DNA of 64,000 bases. It comes from an uncultured Kiritimatiellota bacterium. GTDB taxonomy: Bacteria > Verrucomicrobiota > Kiritimatiellia > RFP12 > UBA1067. Numbering within the stretch: the stretch's first letter is position 1; every line of letters begins with the position of its first letter. The stretch covers positions 62,001-126,000 of the forward strand of contig CAKTZI010000001.1 of NCBI GenBank assembly GCA_934635385.1, written 5' to 3'. A program made the translations under genes and the position numbers. The notes under the pieces are model-generated. The model was given only the letters and a program-made list of their open reading frames with translations. It had not been told where the DNA came from and did not search any database. Positions 7,920 through 15,495 of this stretch are shown in pieces.

Positions 7920-9040
7920 CGCGGGGCGGCGGCCGGGGCGAACGCGGCGAGGCGAGGCGTGTCCGTCGCCGCCGTCTTTCGGACGGTGAAGATCGCCGCG
8001 CACGCGCCTTCGGGAATCTTGTGCGCCTGCCGGTACGACTCCTTGATTGTCCGGTGGAAAGGCGCACCGACGGCGTGGCCGTTCGGATCGCGGAATTCGA
8101 TCGTCAGCTCGGCTGGCCCGGCGGCGAGTCGCAGGTTGGCGCGCACCTTGCGGTCGTCGGGCTTGAGCGTCAGCTCCTTGCGGGCGAGCAGAAGGGCGGG
8201 GTCTTCGGCTCTCTCCACTTCGACGACCCTTGTCTCGGTCACGGTTTTCGTCACGGTGCGCGCGGTCGGCTTCGAGACGAAGGCCAGAAGGGCGGCGAGG
8301 GCCGCCGCGCCCAGCGCAACGGCGGCGAGGAGGGCCCGGCGTCGACGGCCGCCGGCCTTGCCGCGCGCCATGACGGACGCGACGGAAAACGGCAGAAAGC
8401 GAAATTCGACTGTCCGCGCGGCGGAGTCGTAGAGGACGTAGGACGAGTGGCAGGTGCCATTTGCCTCGCGCGGATAGCCGACGGAGCCGGGGTTGACGAT
8501 GTAGCGCTTGTTCGGCTCCAGCGTGAAGTCCTGCGGACCTGCGAGATGCACGGTGCCGCTGTCGCCGACGACGGCAAGCGCAGGGATGTGCGTGTGTCCG
8601 ACGAACATCAGCTGGGCATCCGTGGCCGCGAAGTTCGCGGCGGCGCCCTCGGCGTCGTCCACGTAGTAGAACTTCGGCGGATCGACGAAGTCGCCGTGCG
8701 CGGCGATTGCGCCGTCGAGGCCACAGACGTAGGGAAGGGATCTCAGCCACGCGAGGTCGGCGGACGACAGGATTTCGCGGTGGCGCGTGACGGCATCGGC
8801 GGCGAGGCCGTTGAACGCCTCTGCCGAGCCGCGTCCGGAAACCGCGTCGTCGTGGTTGCCCGCGAGAACGACGGCGGCGCTTGCGCGCAGGCGCGCAACG
8901 GTCTCGGACGGCAGCGGGCCGTAGCCCACGACGTCGCCGAGGCAGATGATGCGCGCCGCGCCGCGTCGCGCGGCGTCGGCGAGTGCGCGGTCAAGCGCTT
9001 CAGCGTTCGCGTGGATGTCTGAAAGGATGGCGTATTTCAT
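7916..9040 (-). CDS. Metallophosphoesterase of the YfcE/MJ0936 type with a C-terminal transmembrane anchor and extra domain
   Basis: The first ~225 residues form a calcineurin-like phosphoesterase: SDIHAN, LGDVVGYGP, GNHDD, HGDFVDPP and GHTHIP, covering the expected bimetal ligands. Unlike classical YfcE (about 180 residues) it continues with a basic stretch (RRRRALL), one strong transmembrane helix near residues 236-257, and ~115 further residues that would lie outside the inner membrane. That tail has a beta-rich look but no recognised family. The substrate is unknown. The promoter on this strand lies at 9053-9058, divergent from the EamA gene. Confidence 0.85.
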   Translation of the reverse strand: MKYAILSDIHANAEALDRALADAARRGAARIICLGDVVGYGPLPSETVARLRASAAVVLAGNHDDAVSGRGSAEAFNGLAADAVTRHREILSSADLAWLRSLPYVCGLDGAIAAHGDFVDPPKFYYVDDAEGAAANFAATDAQLMFVGHTHIPALAVVGDSGTVHLAGPQDFTLEPNKRYIVNPGSVGYPREANGTCHSSYVLYDSAARTVEFRFLPFSVASVMARGKAGGRRRRALLAAVALGAAALAALLAFVSKPTARTVTKTVTETRVVEVERAEDPALLLARKELTLKPDDRKVRANLRLAAGPAELTIEFRDPNGHAVGAPFHRTIKESYRQAHKIPEGACAAIFTVRKTAATDTPRLAAFAPAAAPR

Positions 9041-9052
9041 TGTGACGCGGAC

Positions 9053-9058
9053 ATTATA
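9053..9058 (-). promoter_or_regulatory. Extended -10 promoter (TGATATAAT) for the phosphoesterase gene
   Basis: Read on the minus strand, TGA-TATAAT ends 12 nt before the ATG at 9040, giving a leader of about five bases. It is back to back with the promoter at 9084-9089. Confidence 0.65.
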
Positions 9059-9083
9059 TCAAAAATGAGCGCCGAGAAAATGG

Positions 9084-9089
9084 TATCAT
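9084..9089 (+). promoter_or_regulatory. Extended -10 promoter (TGGTATCAT) for the EamA transporter gene
   Basis: TGG-TATCAT lies 41 nt upstream of ATG 9131. The leader contains AAAGGAGAAAGGAAAGG, a run of possible ribosome sites. Confidence 0.6.
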
Positions 9090-9130
9090 ATTCGGCCCAA
9101 AGGTCTAAAGGAGAAAGGAAAGGGTTCTGA

Positions 9131-10012
9131 ATGAACTGGACGATCTGGATTTTGCTGAGCGCGTGCTTCCTCGCGCTGTACGACCTCGCGAAGAAGGCGA
9201 GTGTCCGCGAGAACGCGGTGCTGCCGGTCTTGCTGTGTTCGACGAGCTTCGGGTGCGCGGCGTTCCTCGTCGGACTCGCCGCGTCGGGGCGGTTCGGCGC
9301 GACCGTCGCGGCGGTGGATGCGCGGGTGCTCGGCCTCGGCCTCGCGAAGTCGGTCGTCGTCTCCGTCTCGTGGATCTTCACCTTCTGCGGCCTGCGGACG
9401 CTGCCGATCACGGTCGCGACGCCGATTCGGGCCTCCGCGCCCGCGCTCGTCTTTCTCGCGGCGCTGTTCCTCTACGGCGAGGTGCCGACCGCCGTGCAGG
9501 CGGTGGGGATGCTGTGCGTCTTCCTCGGCTACTGGGTCTTCTCCTGGGCGGGGCGTCACGAGGGCATCGACTTCCTCCGCAACCGCGCCGTCTGGTGCGC
9601 GATCGCCGGCATGTGCTTCTCGGCGCTCTCGGCGCTCTTCGACAAGTACGTCTTCCAGGTCGCCCGCGCGCCGGTCGAGGCGACGCAGCTCGTCTTCCAG
9701 TGCGGACTCATCCCCGTCTATGCCGTGTGTCTCGTGGGGGCGCGGCTCTTCCGCGCGTCGCTGTCGCCGCATCCCTTCGCGTGGCGGTGGACGATTCCGC
9801 TCGTGGGCGTGCTGCTGATGTGTGCGGACTGGCTTTACTTCCAGGGCCTGTCCCTCCCGGACGTGCCGATTTCCGTCTGCTCGCTCATGCGCCGCTTCTC
9901 GGTGGCGATCACGTTTGTCTTGGGCGCGCTCTTCTTCCACGAGACGAACCTGCGGCGGAAGGGGCTTGCGCTCATCCTGATCCTGTCCGGCATCGCGCTC
10001 CTCTGCCGGTAG
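9131..10012 (+). CDS. EamA/DMT-family membrane transporter
   Basis: This 293-residue inner-membrane protein has about ten hydrophobic helices arranged as two EamA repeats. The first repeat ends with ATPIRASAPALVFLAALFLYGEVPT and the second with VCSLMRRFSVAITFVLGALFFHE, both typical for the drug/metabolite transporter fold. The substrate cannot be told from sequence. It has its own promoter and a separate promoter follows before the DjlA-like gene, so it is probably monocistronic. Confidence 0.85.
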   Translation: MNWTIWILLSACFLALYDLAKKASVRENAVLPVLLCSTSFGCAAFLVGLAASGRFGATVAAVDARVLGLGLAKSVVVSVSWIFTFCGLRTLPITVATPIRASAPALVFLAALFLYGEVPTAVQAVGMLCVFLGYWVFSWAGRHEGIDFLRNRAVWCAIAGMCFSALSALFDKYVFQVARAPVEATQLVFQCGLIPVYAVCLVGARLFRASLSPHPFAWRWTIPLVGVLLMCADWLYFQGLSLPDVPISVCSLMRRFSVAITFVLGALFFHETNLRRKGLALILILSGIALLCR

Positions 10013-10019
10013 GATTTGA

Positions 10020-10025
10020 TATAAT
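10020..10025 (+). promoter_or_regulatory. Extended -10 promoter giving a probable leaderless djlA-like transcript
   Basis: TGA-TATAAT ends seven bases before ATG 10033 and partly follows the stop of the EamA gene. No ribosome binding site is present. Confidence 0.7.
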
Positions 10026-10032
10026 AGCGGCC

Positions 10033-10836
10033 ATGAGCTGGAAAGGCATGGCAATCGGCGGCTGTCTTGGGGGACTCTTCGGAGGCCCCCTTGGCGCGCT
10101 TCTCGGCGCGGCGTTCGGCCATCAGGTCGAGAAGGAACTGCGCGGCGGGGGCAGGGCGCCGCGTCGGACATCTGCGTCGTATCGCCCCTACCGCGAGCTT
10201 TCCGCCCGTCGGCGGTCGATGATCTTCTGCGCCTCGGCGGCCGCGATGCTCGCGAAGATGGCGAAGGCGGACGGCCGGATCTCGCGCGACGAGATCGCCG
10301 GCGTCGAGCAGGCTTTCGCGCGCCTCGGCTTCACGTCCCTCGCCCGCGACTACGCGATTAACGTTTTCCGCAAGGCGAAGGACGACGCGCACACGATCTA
10401 CCAGTATGCGGACGAGTTCGCCGCCGCCGTCGATTCCGTCGAGGTGCGCGAGCTCTTCTACGAGATTCTTTGGGACATCGCGTGCGCCGACGGCGCGGTG
10501 AGCGAGACCGAGCGCGCGATTCTCCAGCGGATTCCCCGTGCCCTGCGGATTCGCGCGGACTGGTATGCGTTCTTCGCCCAGCAGCGGCTCGGCGCAGGCA
10601 GCCGCCGCACGTCCGCGCCGCAGGACGAGCTGCGGGAGGCCTACGCCATCCTCGGCGCGAAGCCGTCCGATTCGCCGGAGGAGCTGAAGAGGAAATATCG
10701 TGCGCTCGCGAAGAAGAACCATCCCGACGCGCTGCGCGCACAGGGGCTGCCCGAAGAGCTGATCGGCAAGGCGACCGAGCGCATGGGCCGCATCAACGCC
10801 GCCTGGGCGACGGTGCGCGCCGCGCGCGGCGTCTGA
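10033..10836 (+). CDS. DjlA-like membrane-anchored DnaJ co-chaperone (TerB-like + J domain)
   Basis: The 267-residue protein starts with a glycine-rich hydrophobic segment (GGCLGGLFGGPLGALLGAAFG), like the transmembrane segment of DjlA. A TerB-like helical domain follows (about 60-160), with the repeated acidic helix start seen in AKADGRISRDEI and ACADGAVSETER. The C-terminal ~65 residues are a J domain with the diagnostic HPD tripeptide (KKNHPDALRAQG). DjlA proteins stimulate DnaK at the inner membrane. The start at 10033 is supported by the promoter seven bases upstream; longer upstream frames overlap the transporter gene and are not credible. Confidence 0.88.
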   Translation: MSWKGMAIGGCLGGLFGGPLGALLGAAFGHQVEKELRGGGRAPRRTSASYRPYRELSARRRSMIFCASAAAMLAKMAKADGRISRDEIAGVEQAFARLGFTSLARDYAINVFRKAKDDAHTIYQYADEFAAAVDSVEVRELFYEILWDIACADGAVSETERAILQRIPRALRIRADWYAFFAQQRLGAGSRRTSAPQDELREAYAILGAKPSDSPEELKRKYRALAKKNHPDALRAQGLPEELIGKATERMGRINAAWATVRAARGV

Positions 10837-10860
10837 CCTGTCTAAACTCTACCTCTGCGG

Positions 10861-10890
10861 TTGACATTCAGGCGTGAGGTTTGATATACT
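10861..10890 (+). promoter_or_regulatory. Sigma-70-type promoter upstream of thiM-thiE
   Basis: TTGACA (10861-10866), an 18-bp spacer, then TGA-TATACT (10885-10890). This is the only promoter in the window with both a textbook -35 and an extended -10. The 70-nt leader has no recognisable TPP riboswitch. Confidence 0.75.
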
Positions 10891-10963
10891 CCCGCGCGTT
10901 TCAGATCGCGAATCGGGCTTGAACGGCTTGAAAGTGTAAAAAAGGAAACGAAAGAGAGGTAAA

Positions 10964-11707
10964 ATGAAATCCGATCCCTTTGTCCTGTGCCTCACCAATA
11001 CGGTGGCGGCGAACTTCACGGCCAACGTGCTGTTGGCGATCGGCGCGAAACCGGCGATGATCGAGGAGCCGTCGGAAGCGGCGGAACTGGCGGCGGTGGC
11101 GGATGCGATTCTCGTCAACGTCGGCACGCTGACGCCGTCCCAGGCGGAGGTCATGCGGGCGTCTGTCGCCGTCGCCACGGGGTCTGTCCCCACGGGTTCG
11201 GCGGGGTCTGTCCCCTCGAACGCGGGGTCTGTCCCCACAGGGGCGATGGGGTCTGTCCCCTGGGTGCTCGACCCGGTGGGGGTGCAGTTCCTGTCGTACC
11301 GGCGACAGCTCGTGTTGGAGCTTATTCAGCGAAAACCGACGCTTATTCGCGGAAATCACGCAGAAATCGAGTTTTTGGCGGGGTCTGTCCCCAATTTGAA
11401 GGGGTCTGTCCCCATCCTTTCGACGGGTGAAGTGGATCGAATCTGGGGCGACGACCCGGAGCCGATCGAGATTACGGGTGGTGCCGCGATTCTGCAGCAG
11501 GTCACGGCGACGGGGTGTGCGCAGGGTGCCGTTTGCGCGGCGATGCTGGGGAGGGGCCTGTCCCCCGTGGACGCGGCGGTTCAGGCATCCAAGCTGATGA
11601 AGCGTGCGGGCGAGCGCGCTTTCGCGAAGGCCCAAGCCCCCGGTTCGTTTCAGATTGCGCTGATTGACGCGCTGTCGGAACTTGCGCAGACTCTGCCGCT
11701 GTCCTGA
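10964..11707 (+). CDS. thiM: Hydroxyethylthiazole kinase with in-frame mini-repeat insertions
   Basis: ThiM phosphorylates 4-methyl-5-(2-hydroxyethyl)thiazole in thiamine salvage. Family blocks are present: LTNTVAANFTANVLLAIGAKP, VNVGTLTPSQAEVMRAS, VLDPVGV, and VTATGCAQGAVCAAML with the catalytic-site cysteine. Between them the protein carries six GSVP motifs encoded by exact copies of GGGGTCTGTCCCC. Four lie in the loop before VLDPVGV and two in a shortened segment before STGEVD. At 247 residues it is slightly short, and the second cluster replaces part of the normal sequence, so activity may be reduced. The next gene is thiE, 12 nt downstream, forming a salvage operon. Confidence 0.88.
   Translation: MKSDPFVLCLTNTVAANFTANVLLAIGAKPAMIEEPSEAAELAAVADAILVNVGTLTPSQAEVMRASVAVATGSVPTGSAGSVPSNAGSVPTGAMGSVPWVLDPVGVQFLSYRRQLVLELIQRKPTLIRGNHAEIEFLAGSVPNLKGSVPILSTGEVDRIWGDDPEPIEITGGAAILQQVTATGCAQGAVCAAMLGRGLSPVDAAVQASKLMKRAGERAFAKAQAPGSFQIALIDALSELAQTLPLS
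11179..11413 (+). repeat. Six exact copies of GGGGTCTGTCCCC inside thiM
   Basis: Exact 13-bp copies lie at 11179-11191, 11203-11215, 11224-11236, 11248-11260, 11380-11392 and 11401-11413. A variant with GGGGCCTG lies at 11553-11565. Each unit is a small hairpin (GGGG/CCCC around TCTGT). All six exact copies are read in the same frame as Gly-Ser-Val-Pro, so the gene stays open. Confidence 0.95.
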
Positions 11708-11719
11708 GGGAAGGCGCAC

Positions 11720-12376
11720 GTGATGATTGACTATCGACTTTATCTGGTGACGGACGATCCGAGTCGCTATGCGGGCGACTGGCTGGAAAACGTGCGGGCG
11801 TCCGTCGAGGGCGGCGTTACCTGTGTGCAGTATCGCGACACGGAAAGTCCGCGCGCGGTTCAGTACGAACGCATCCGCCGCCTACAAGATGCGCTACGTC
11901 CGTTCAAGACGCCGATTGTCGTCAACAACGATGCGGAACTCGCGCAGGCCGTCCGCGCCGAGGGCGTTCATGTCGGGCAAAGCGACTTGCCGCCCGAAGC
12001 CGTGCGCACAATCGTCGGCCCGTCCTGTGAAATCGGCTTCTCGATTACATCGTGTGCGGACATCCGCGCGTTCCTGTCGTCCGCGACACGACGTGCGGTG
12101 GTGAATTGCCTCGGCCTTGGGCCTGTTTTCGATGCGCGCAAGACGAAAGCCGACGCGGCACCCGCGCTGGGGGTGGACGGGTTGCGCGCCCTCGTCCAGG
12201 CCGTCCGTTCGTCAGACGTCCCCGCGCTGCCGCTTGTGGCCATCGGCGGCCTGACGCTCGAGAACGCAGAGGCTGTCCGTGCGGCGGGGGTGGACGGCCT
12301 CGCCCTCGTCTCCGCATTCTCGAAGGTCTCGGATCCCTTTGAAGCCGCACGAAATCTTTCTGCGCTGTTGAAATGA
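11720..12376 (+). CDS. thiE: Thiamine phosphate synthase
   Basis: ThiE joins HMP-PP and thiazole phosphate to make thiamine phosphate in the cytoplasm. The TIM-barrel blocks are visible: YLVTDD, GGVTCVQYRD, IVVNNDAELA, GVHVGQSDLPPEAVR, NCLGLGPVFDARKTKA and LPLVAIGGLTLENA. The 218-residue length is normal. Usual family positions are kept apart from QYRD in place of the common QLREK. ATGATG at 11720 leaves two adjacent starts; GAGGGAAGG lies just upstream. It follows thiM by 12 nt in the same operon. Confidence 0.93.
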   Translation: MMIDYRLYLVTDDPSRYAGDWLENVRASVEGGVTCVQYRDTESPRAVQYERIRRLQDALRPFKTPIVVNNDAELAQAVRAEGVHVGQSDLPPEAVRTIVGPSCEIGFSITSCADIRAFLSSATRRAVVNCLGLGPVFDARKTKADAAPALGVDGLRALVQAVRSSDVPALPLVAIGGLTLENAEAVRAAGVDGLALVSAFSKVSDPFEAARNLSALLK

Positions 12377-12398
12377 GAATTCAATGCGAAAATTCTCA
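12374..12398 (+). terminator. Small hairpin after thiE (weak terminator or attenuating stem)
   Basis: TGAGAATT (12374-12381) and AATTCTCA (12391-12398) form an 8-bp stem over the thiE stop codon. There is no T-run, so complete termination is doubtful. Confidence 0.3.
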
Positions 12399-12416
12399 AC
12401 GAGGAGGTTTTGAGTA

Positions 12417-12977
12417 GTGATGAATATTCGACCAGTCCAGAAGGCAGACGCGGTGGCGCTTGCGGAGATTTACCGTCCCTACGTGGAAGAGACGGCGATC
12501 ACGTTTGAATACGAGGCGCCGTCCGCCGAGGCGTTCGGCAAGCGGATTGCGCAGATCACGGCGCGCTATCCGTATCTCGTGTCCGAAGATGCGGCAGGGT
12601 GTCCGTGCGGCTATGCCTATGCGTCGGCGTTCAAGGGGCGCGCGGCCTACGACTGGTCTGTCGAGACGTCGATCTACGTCATGCGCGGCCTGCACGGACG
12701 CGGCATCGGACGCGCACTTTACGAACAGCTGGAGGCTTGTCTGCGGCAACAGAACGTCTGCAATCTTTATGCCTGTCTGGCGGCGCCGCGTCCCGAAAAC
12801 GACCGTCTTGACGAGTCGAGCCGCCGGTTTCACGAACGTCTCGGCTATCGGCTTGTCGGCACGTTCAGCCAGTGCGCCTACAAGTTCGGGCAGTGGTACG
12901 ACATGATCTGGCTCGAGAAGTTTCTCGCGCCGCATACGGCCACCGTTGAGCCTTTTCGGCCTTACGCGGAAATCTAG
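12417..12977 (+). CDS. GNAT N-acetyltransferase of the phosphinothricin/methionine sulfone acetyltransferase type
   Basis: This 186-residue acetyltransferase starts IRPVQKADAVALAEIYRPYVEET, the signature opening of the PAT/YncA (MddA-like) branch. It continues with SIYVMRGLHGRGIGRALYEQL, where RGLHGRGIG is the acetyl-CoA pyrophosphate loop, and FHERLGYRLVGTFSQCAYKFGQWYDMIWLEK, typical for this branch. Members acetylate amino-acid analogues such as phosphinothricin or methionine sulfoximine. GAGGAGG at 12401-12407 serves GTG 12417 or the ATG at 12420. It follows thiE by 40 nt across a small hairpin and may be read from the thi promoter. Confidence 0.88.
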   Translation: MMNIRPVQKADAVALAEIYRPYVEETAITFEYEAPSAEAFGKRIAQITARYPYLVSEDAAGCPCGYAYASAFKGRAAYDWSVETSIYVMRGLHGRGIGRALYEQLEACLRQQNVCNLYACLAAPRPENDRLDESSRRFHERLGYRLVGTFSQCAYKFGQWYDMIWLEKFLAPHTATVEPFRPYAEI

Positions 12978-13014
12978 CGGCAGGCACCATCGCCCGCAAA
13001 CGGGCAAAATATGA

Positions 13015-13020
13015 TATACT
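13015..13020 (+). promoter_or_regulatory. Extended -10 promoter (TGATATACT) upstream of the 13.0-19.5 kb operon
   Basis: TGA-TATACT lies 326 nt upstream of the first ORF of the operon. A 5-bp GCCCG/CGGGC hairpin at 12992-13005 sits in the -35 region. Confidence 0.6.
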
Positions 13021-13026
13021 ACAACT

Positions 13027-13311
13027 GCTCTTGAAGGAAGAGGCGGGCAATCCGCCGACTCTGGAGAAGGCAAGACATAGTTCGGGAAGCGTTTCGAGCC
13101 GTCAAGCTACTTCGTGTGAGCCGACGCAGATTCCAACCCCCGGACGCCTAAAATCAATTTGCAACTGCAAAGCGATCGTCACGAGAAATGTGAGAAGTTT
13201 CATGAACGGCGGCACTGTGCAGGGAGCGCATGGCGCTTCCTCTCTTCTGTGTTTCGTTCTGGGCATTTCTCACAGCCTCTCGTGAAGTACAGGGAGAGGC
13301 TTTCTTCTTCT
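13027..13311 (+). ncRNA. Candidate small RNA or long structured 5' leader (about 285 nt)
   Basis: The gene-free interval 13021-13346 begins with a promoter (13015-13020) and ends with a terminator-like hairpin at 13274-13301 followed by TTCTTCTTCT. It contains a GGCGG/CCGCC hairpin near 13047 and other short inverted repeats but no credible ORF with a ribosome site. I could not match it to tmRNA, RNase P, SRP, 6S or a known riboswitch. It could be an independent sRNA or an attenuating leader controlling the lipoprotein operon that starts 35 nt later. Confidence 0.35.
13274..13311 (+). terminator. Rho-independent terminator-like hairpin
   Basis: AGCCTCTC (13274-13281) pairs perfectly with GAGAGGCT (13294-13301), followed by TTCTTCTTCT. 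It lies between the 13015 promoter and the first lipoprotein gene of the operon. Confidence 0.6.
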
Positions 13312-13346
13312 GATCGTGTTGCTGCGCATGACAAGGAGAAGAACTG

Positions 13347-14081
13347 ATGAAGACCATAGGAATTTTTGCGACTGCGCTCATGGTCGCGGGCTGTTTTTCA
13401 AGCTCGCGTCATGTCGCTTCGGTGCGGCCCGATACCGTGTTGCCCGACAAGGGGCTGGCGATCAGGTATCGCCTTGATGGCTTGACGCTGACCAAGCCAA
13501 ACGTCAAGGCAGATGTTGATCAGGTGAAGTTCGCGTCTCGGCACGAGGAGGATACGCAGACGATGCTGAAGGCCGTGCGCGAGTCGCTTTACAGGAACTA
13601 TCCGACGGTCTTTTCCGATTCTCGGTCGGCACGTCCCCTTACTGTTAGGGTGGCTTGGCGCATGTGCTATCAGGGTGATCCGATCGTCCATTCATTCCTG
13701 ACAAACCTGATTGTGCCGGATGGAGCCGAACAGGAAACCATCTATTGGGTGACGGTGACCGATTCTGCGGAATCATGGCGTGCGACGGGATCGGCGTCCC
13801 GCATGAGCGAAACATGGGAGACCTGGCTGCTGCCGGTCGGCTTTATCCCGATTCCCGGCAAGTCTGATTGGCCCAAGACATTCTGCTTCATGCGTTCAGG
13901 CAAGGATTCGCTAGTGTCGAATCTGTCAGGCAAGGCGAACGGCATTGACTGCATCCGTGATCTGGTTTTCGAGCCCAAGGTTGATGGGGATGTCATCGCG
14001 GCATTGATTATGAGGGCTGTCAATCAGCATCGGCGCGAGAAAATCGTGTCTCGGCTTCTTGAGAAAGGAGGTGCGAAATGA
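13347..14081 (+). CDS. Lipoprotein of unknown function, first gene of the LpoB-type operon
   Basis: This 244-residue protein has a signal peptide ending in lipobox MVAGC. The mature sequence is a mixed alpha/beta domain with an early RYRLDGLTLTKPNV segment and a conserved-looking WAVGFIPIPG-like stretch (LLPVGFIPIPGKSDWP). I do not recognise the family. AAGGAGAAG precedes the ATG. Its last codons overlap the ATG of the COG3014-like gene, linking it to the envelope operon that runs to 19551. Confidence 0.75.
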   Translation: MKTIGIFATALMVAGCFSSSRHVASVRPDTVLPDKGLAIRYRLDGLTLTKPNVKADVDQVKFASRHEEDTQTMLKAVRESLYRNYPTVFSDSRSARPLTVRVAWRMCYQGDPIVHSFLTNLIVPDGAEQETIYWVTVTDSAESWRATGSASRMSETWETWLLPVGFIPIPGKSDWPKTFCFMRSGKDSLVSNLSGKANGIDCIRDLVFEPKVDGDVIAALIMRAVNQHRREKIVSRLLEKGGAK

Positions 14082-15481
14082 AGGGCGCACGGATTGCACG
14101 TTTCCCGTTCATGCTGCTTGCCGGAATGGTGGCGGGATGCATGGTGTATTCCGATCGGACGGCCGAGATCAAGCGGGCTCTTGCGGCGGGGAGGCCGACG
14201 GCGTACGACGTCTATTCAAAGACAGGGGGGAACGGGCTTCTCGCGCTACAGGAAAGCGGTCGTCTGGCACAGCTGAACGGAAACTACCGTGAATCAGCGG
14301 CCTTGTATGGCGAAGCGATCTCGTTCAGCGACAGGCTGGAGGACAAGGCGCTGTTCAGCTTGGGGGATGCGGCCGACGGCACGCTGTCGGTCGCCTCCGG
14401 CAATGATCTGGCCATGGACTATCCGGCGCTGCCGTTCGAGCGCATGATGCTGCATGTGCTGAATGCGCACAATTGCCTTGCACTCGGTGACGTTGACGGA
14501 TTTGGGGTTGACATGCGACATCTTGAACGCATCCACGAACTGTCCGAGCGGTATGCGGCGGAGCGATTGAAGAAGGGCGGCAAGACGGCTGGAACCAGCT
14601 CTGGGCAGATGCGCCTGTCCGTCAACATGCGGTCAAGTGGGCTTGTCGCGACGCCATCTGACTTTAAGCCAGCCGCGAACAGTTCGTGCGACAACGCCTA
14701 TGCGCTTTTCCTCATGGCGCTTCACCGGGAGATGAAAGGCGATGTTCGCGAGGCGCGGTCTTACTATGAGAAGATAAAGAGGCTTGGGGTTTCAAACGAT
14801 GCGGTCGACAAGGGCGTCGTCGCATGCCAAGGGCAGGCTGCGGCCAATGGCGAAGGCGAAATCATCGTGTTCTTCGAGGAAGGGTTTGTGCCGAGGAAGC
14901 GGGTTGACCATGCCGTCGTGGACATGGGCGAGTATGCGCCGGACCTGCGCATGACGCTGCCGCGCTACGGGCTTGCCGACTGCCTGCCCTATCAGGACGG
15001 CGGCCCGCTTCTCCTGTTCGAGGGAAGGCGCTGTCTCTCCGCGACGACGATGCTCTGTGACATCGCGTCGCTCGCCGTCAAGGCCCATGACGAGCGGCTG
15101 GAGGGCATTGTCGCCCGCAAGGCGCTCTCGTCCGGCGTGTCCACCAGCCTCATCGGCCTCAACAGGTTCTTCAATGGGACGATTACCGTAAACCCGTTTT
15201 ACGAGTGCATTCTGCTGCTCGGCGGACTGGTCACCTGCCCGGTTGCCGAAATCGCGTACCTCTGCGGCGAACGCCCTGACTTGCGGAGTTGGACGCTTCT
15301 GCCACGTCGTGTTCAGGTGTCGCGGACAGCGCTCAAAAGCGGTCGCCATGAGATTGCGCTGTATGCATCTGGCATGAGGCAGAATCTGGTGGTGGACGTG
15401 AAGCCGGGCGTGAAGACGGTTGTCCATTGCATGGCGGTGGCTGGGCGCCTCAAATGCTTTGCGGCGAATCTGGAAAAGTAA
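14078..15481 (+). CDS. COG3014-type lipoprotein with tetratricopeptide-like repeats
   Basis: This 467-residue lipoprotein (lipobox MVAGC near residue 21) has helical repeats reminiscent of TPRs (YRESAALYGEAISFSDRLED, GDVREARSYYEKIKRLG). An alpha/beta region follows, rich in glycine and hydrophobic stretches (GEIIVFFEEGFVPRKR). This layout matches COG3014 proteins, commonly encoded next to YcfL and LpoB, exactly as here. The molecular role is not established. The ATG overlaps the preceding stop by four bases and is preceded by GAAAGGAGG. Inner leaflet of the outer membrane is the likely location. Confidence 0.7.
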   Translation: MKGARIARFPFMLLAGMVAGCMVYSDRTAEIKRALAAGRPTAYDVYSKTGGNGLLALQESGRLAQLNGNYRESAALYGEAISFSDRLEDKALFSLGDAADGTLSVASGNDLAMDYPALPFERMMLHVLNAHNCLALGDVDGFGVDMRHLERIHELSERYAAERLKKGGKTAGTSSGQMRLSVNMRSSGLVATPSDFKPAANSSCDNAYALFLMALHREMKGDVREARSYYEKIKRLGVSNDAVDKGVVACQGQAAANGEGEIIVFFEEGFVPRKRVDHAVVDMGEYAPDLRMTLPRYGLADCLPYQDGGPLLLFEGRRCLSATTMLCDIASLAVKAHDERLEGIVARKALSSGVSTSLIGLNRFFNGTITVNPFYECILLLGGLVTCPVAEIAYLCGERPDLRSWTLLPRRVQVSRTALKSGRHEIALYASGMRQNLVVDVKPGVKTVVHCMAVAGRLKCFAANLEK

Positions 15482-15495
15482 AGGAAAGGAAAATA

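Noticed and set aside
10891..10963. TPP riboswitch expected before thiM-thiE
   Set aside because: The leader is only about 70 nt and lacks the CTGAGA core and matching helices of the THI element.
13021..13310. tmRNA, RNase P RNA, SRP RNA or 6S RNA
   Set aside because: No tRNA-like ends, no RNase P core motifs, no SRP GGAAG loop context and no single long rod were found; left as an unassigned candidate.
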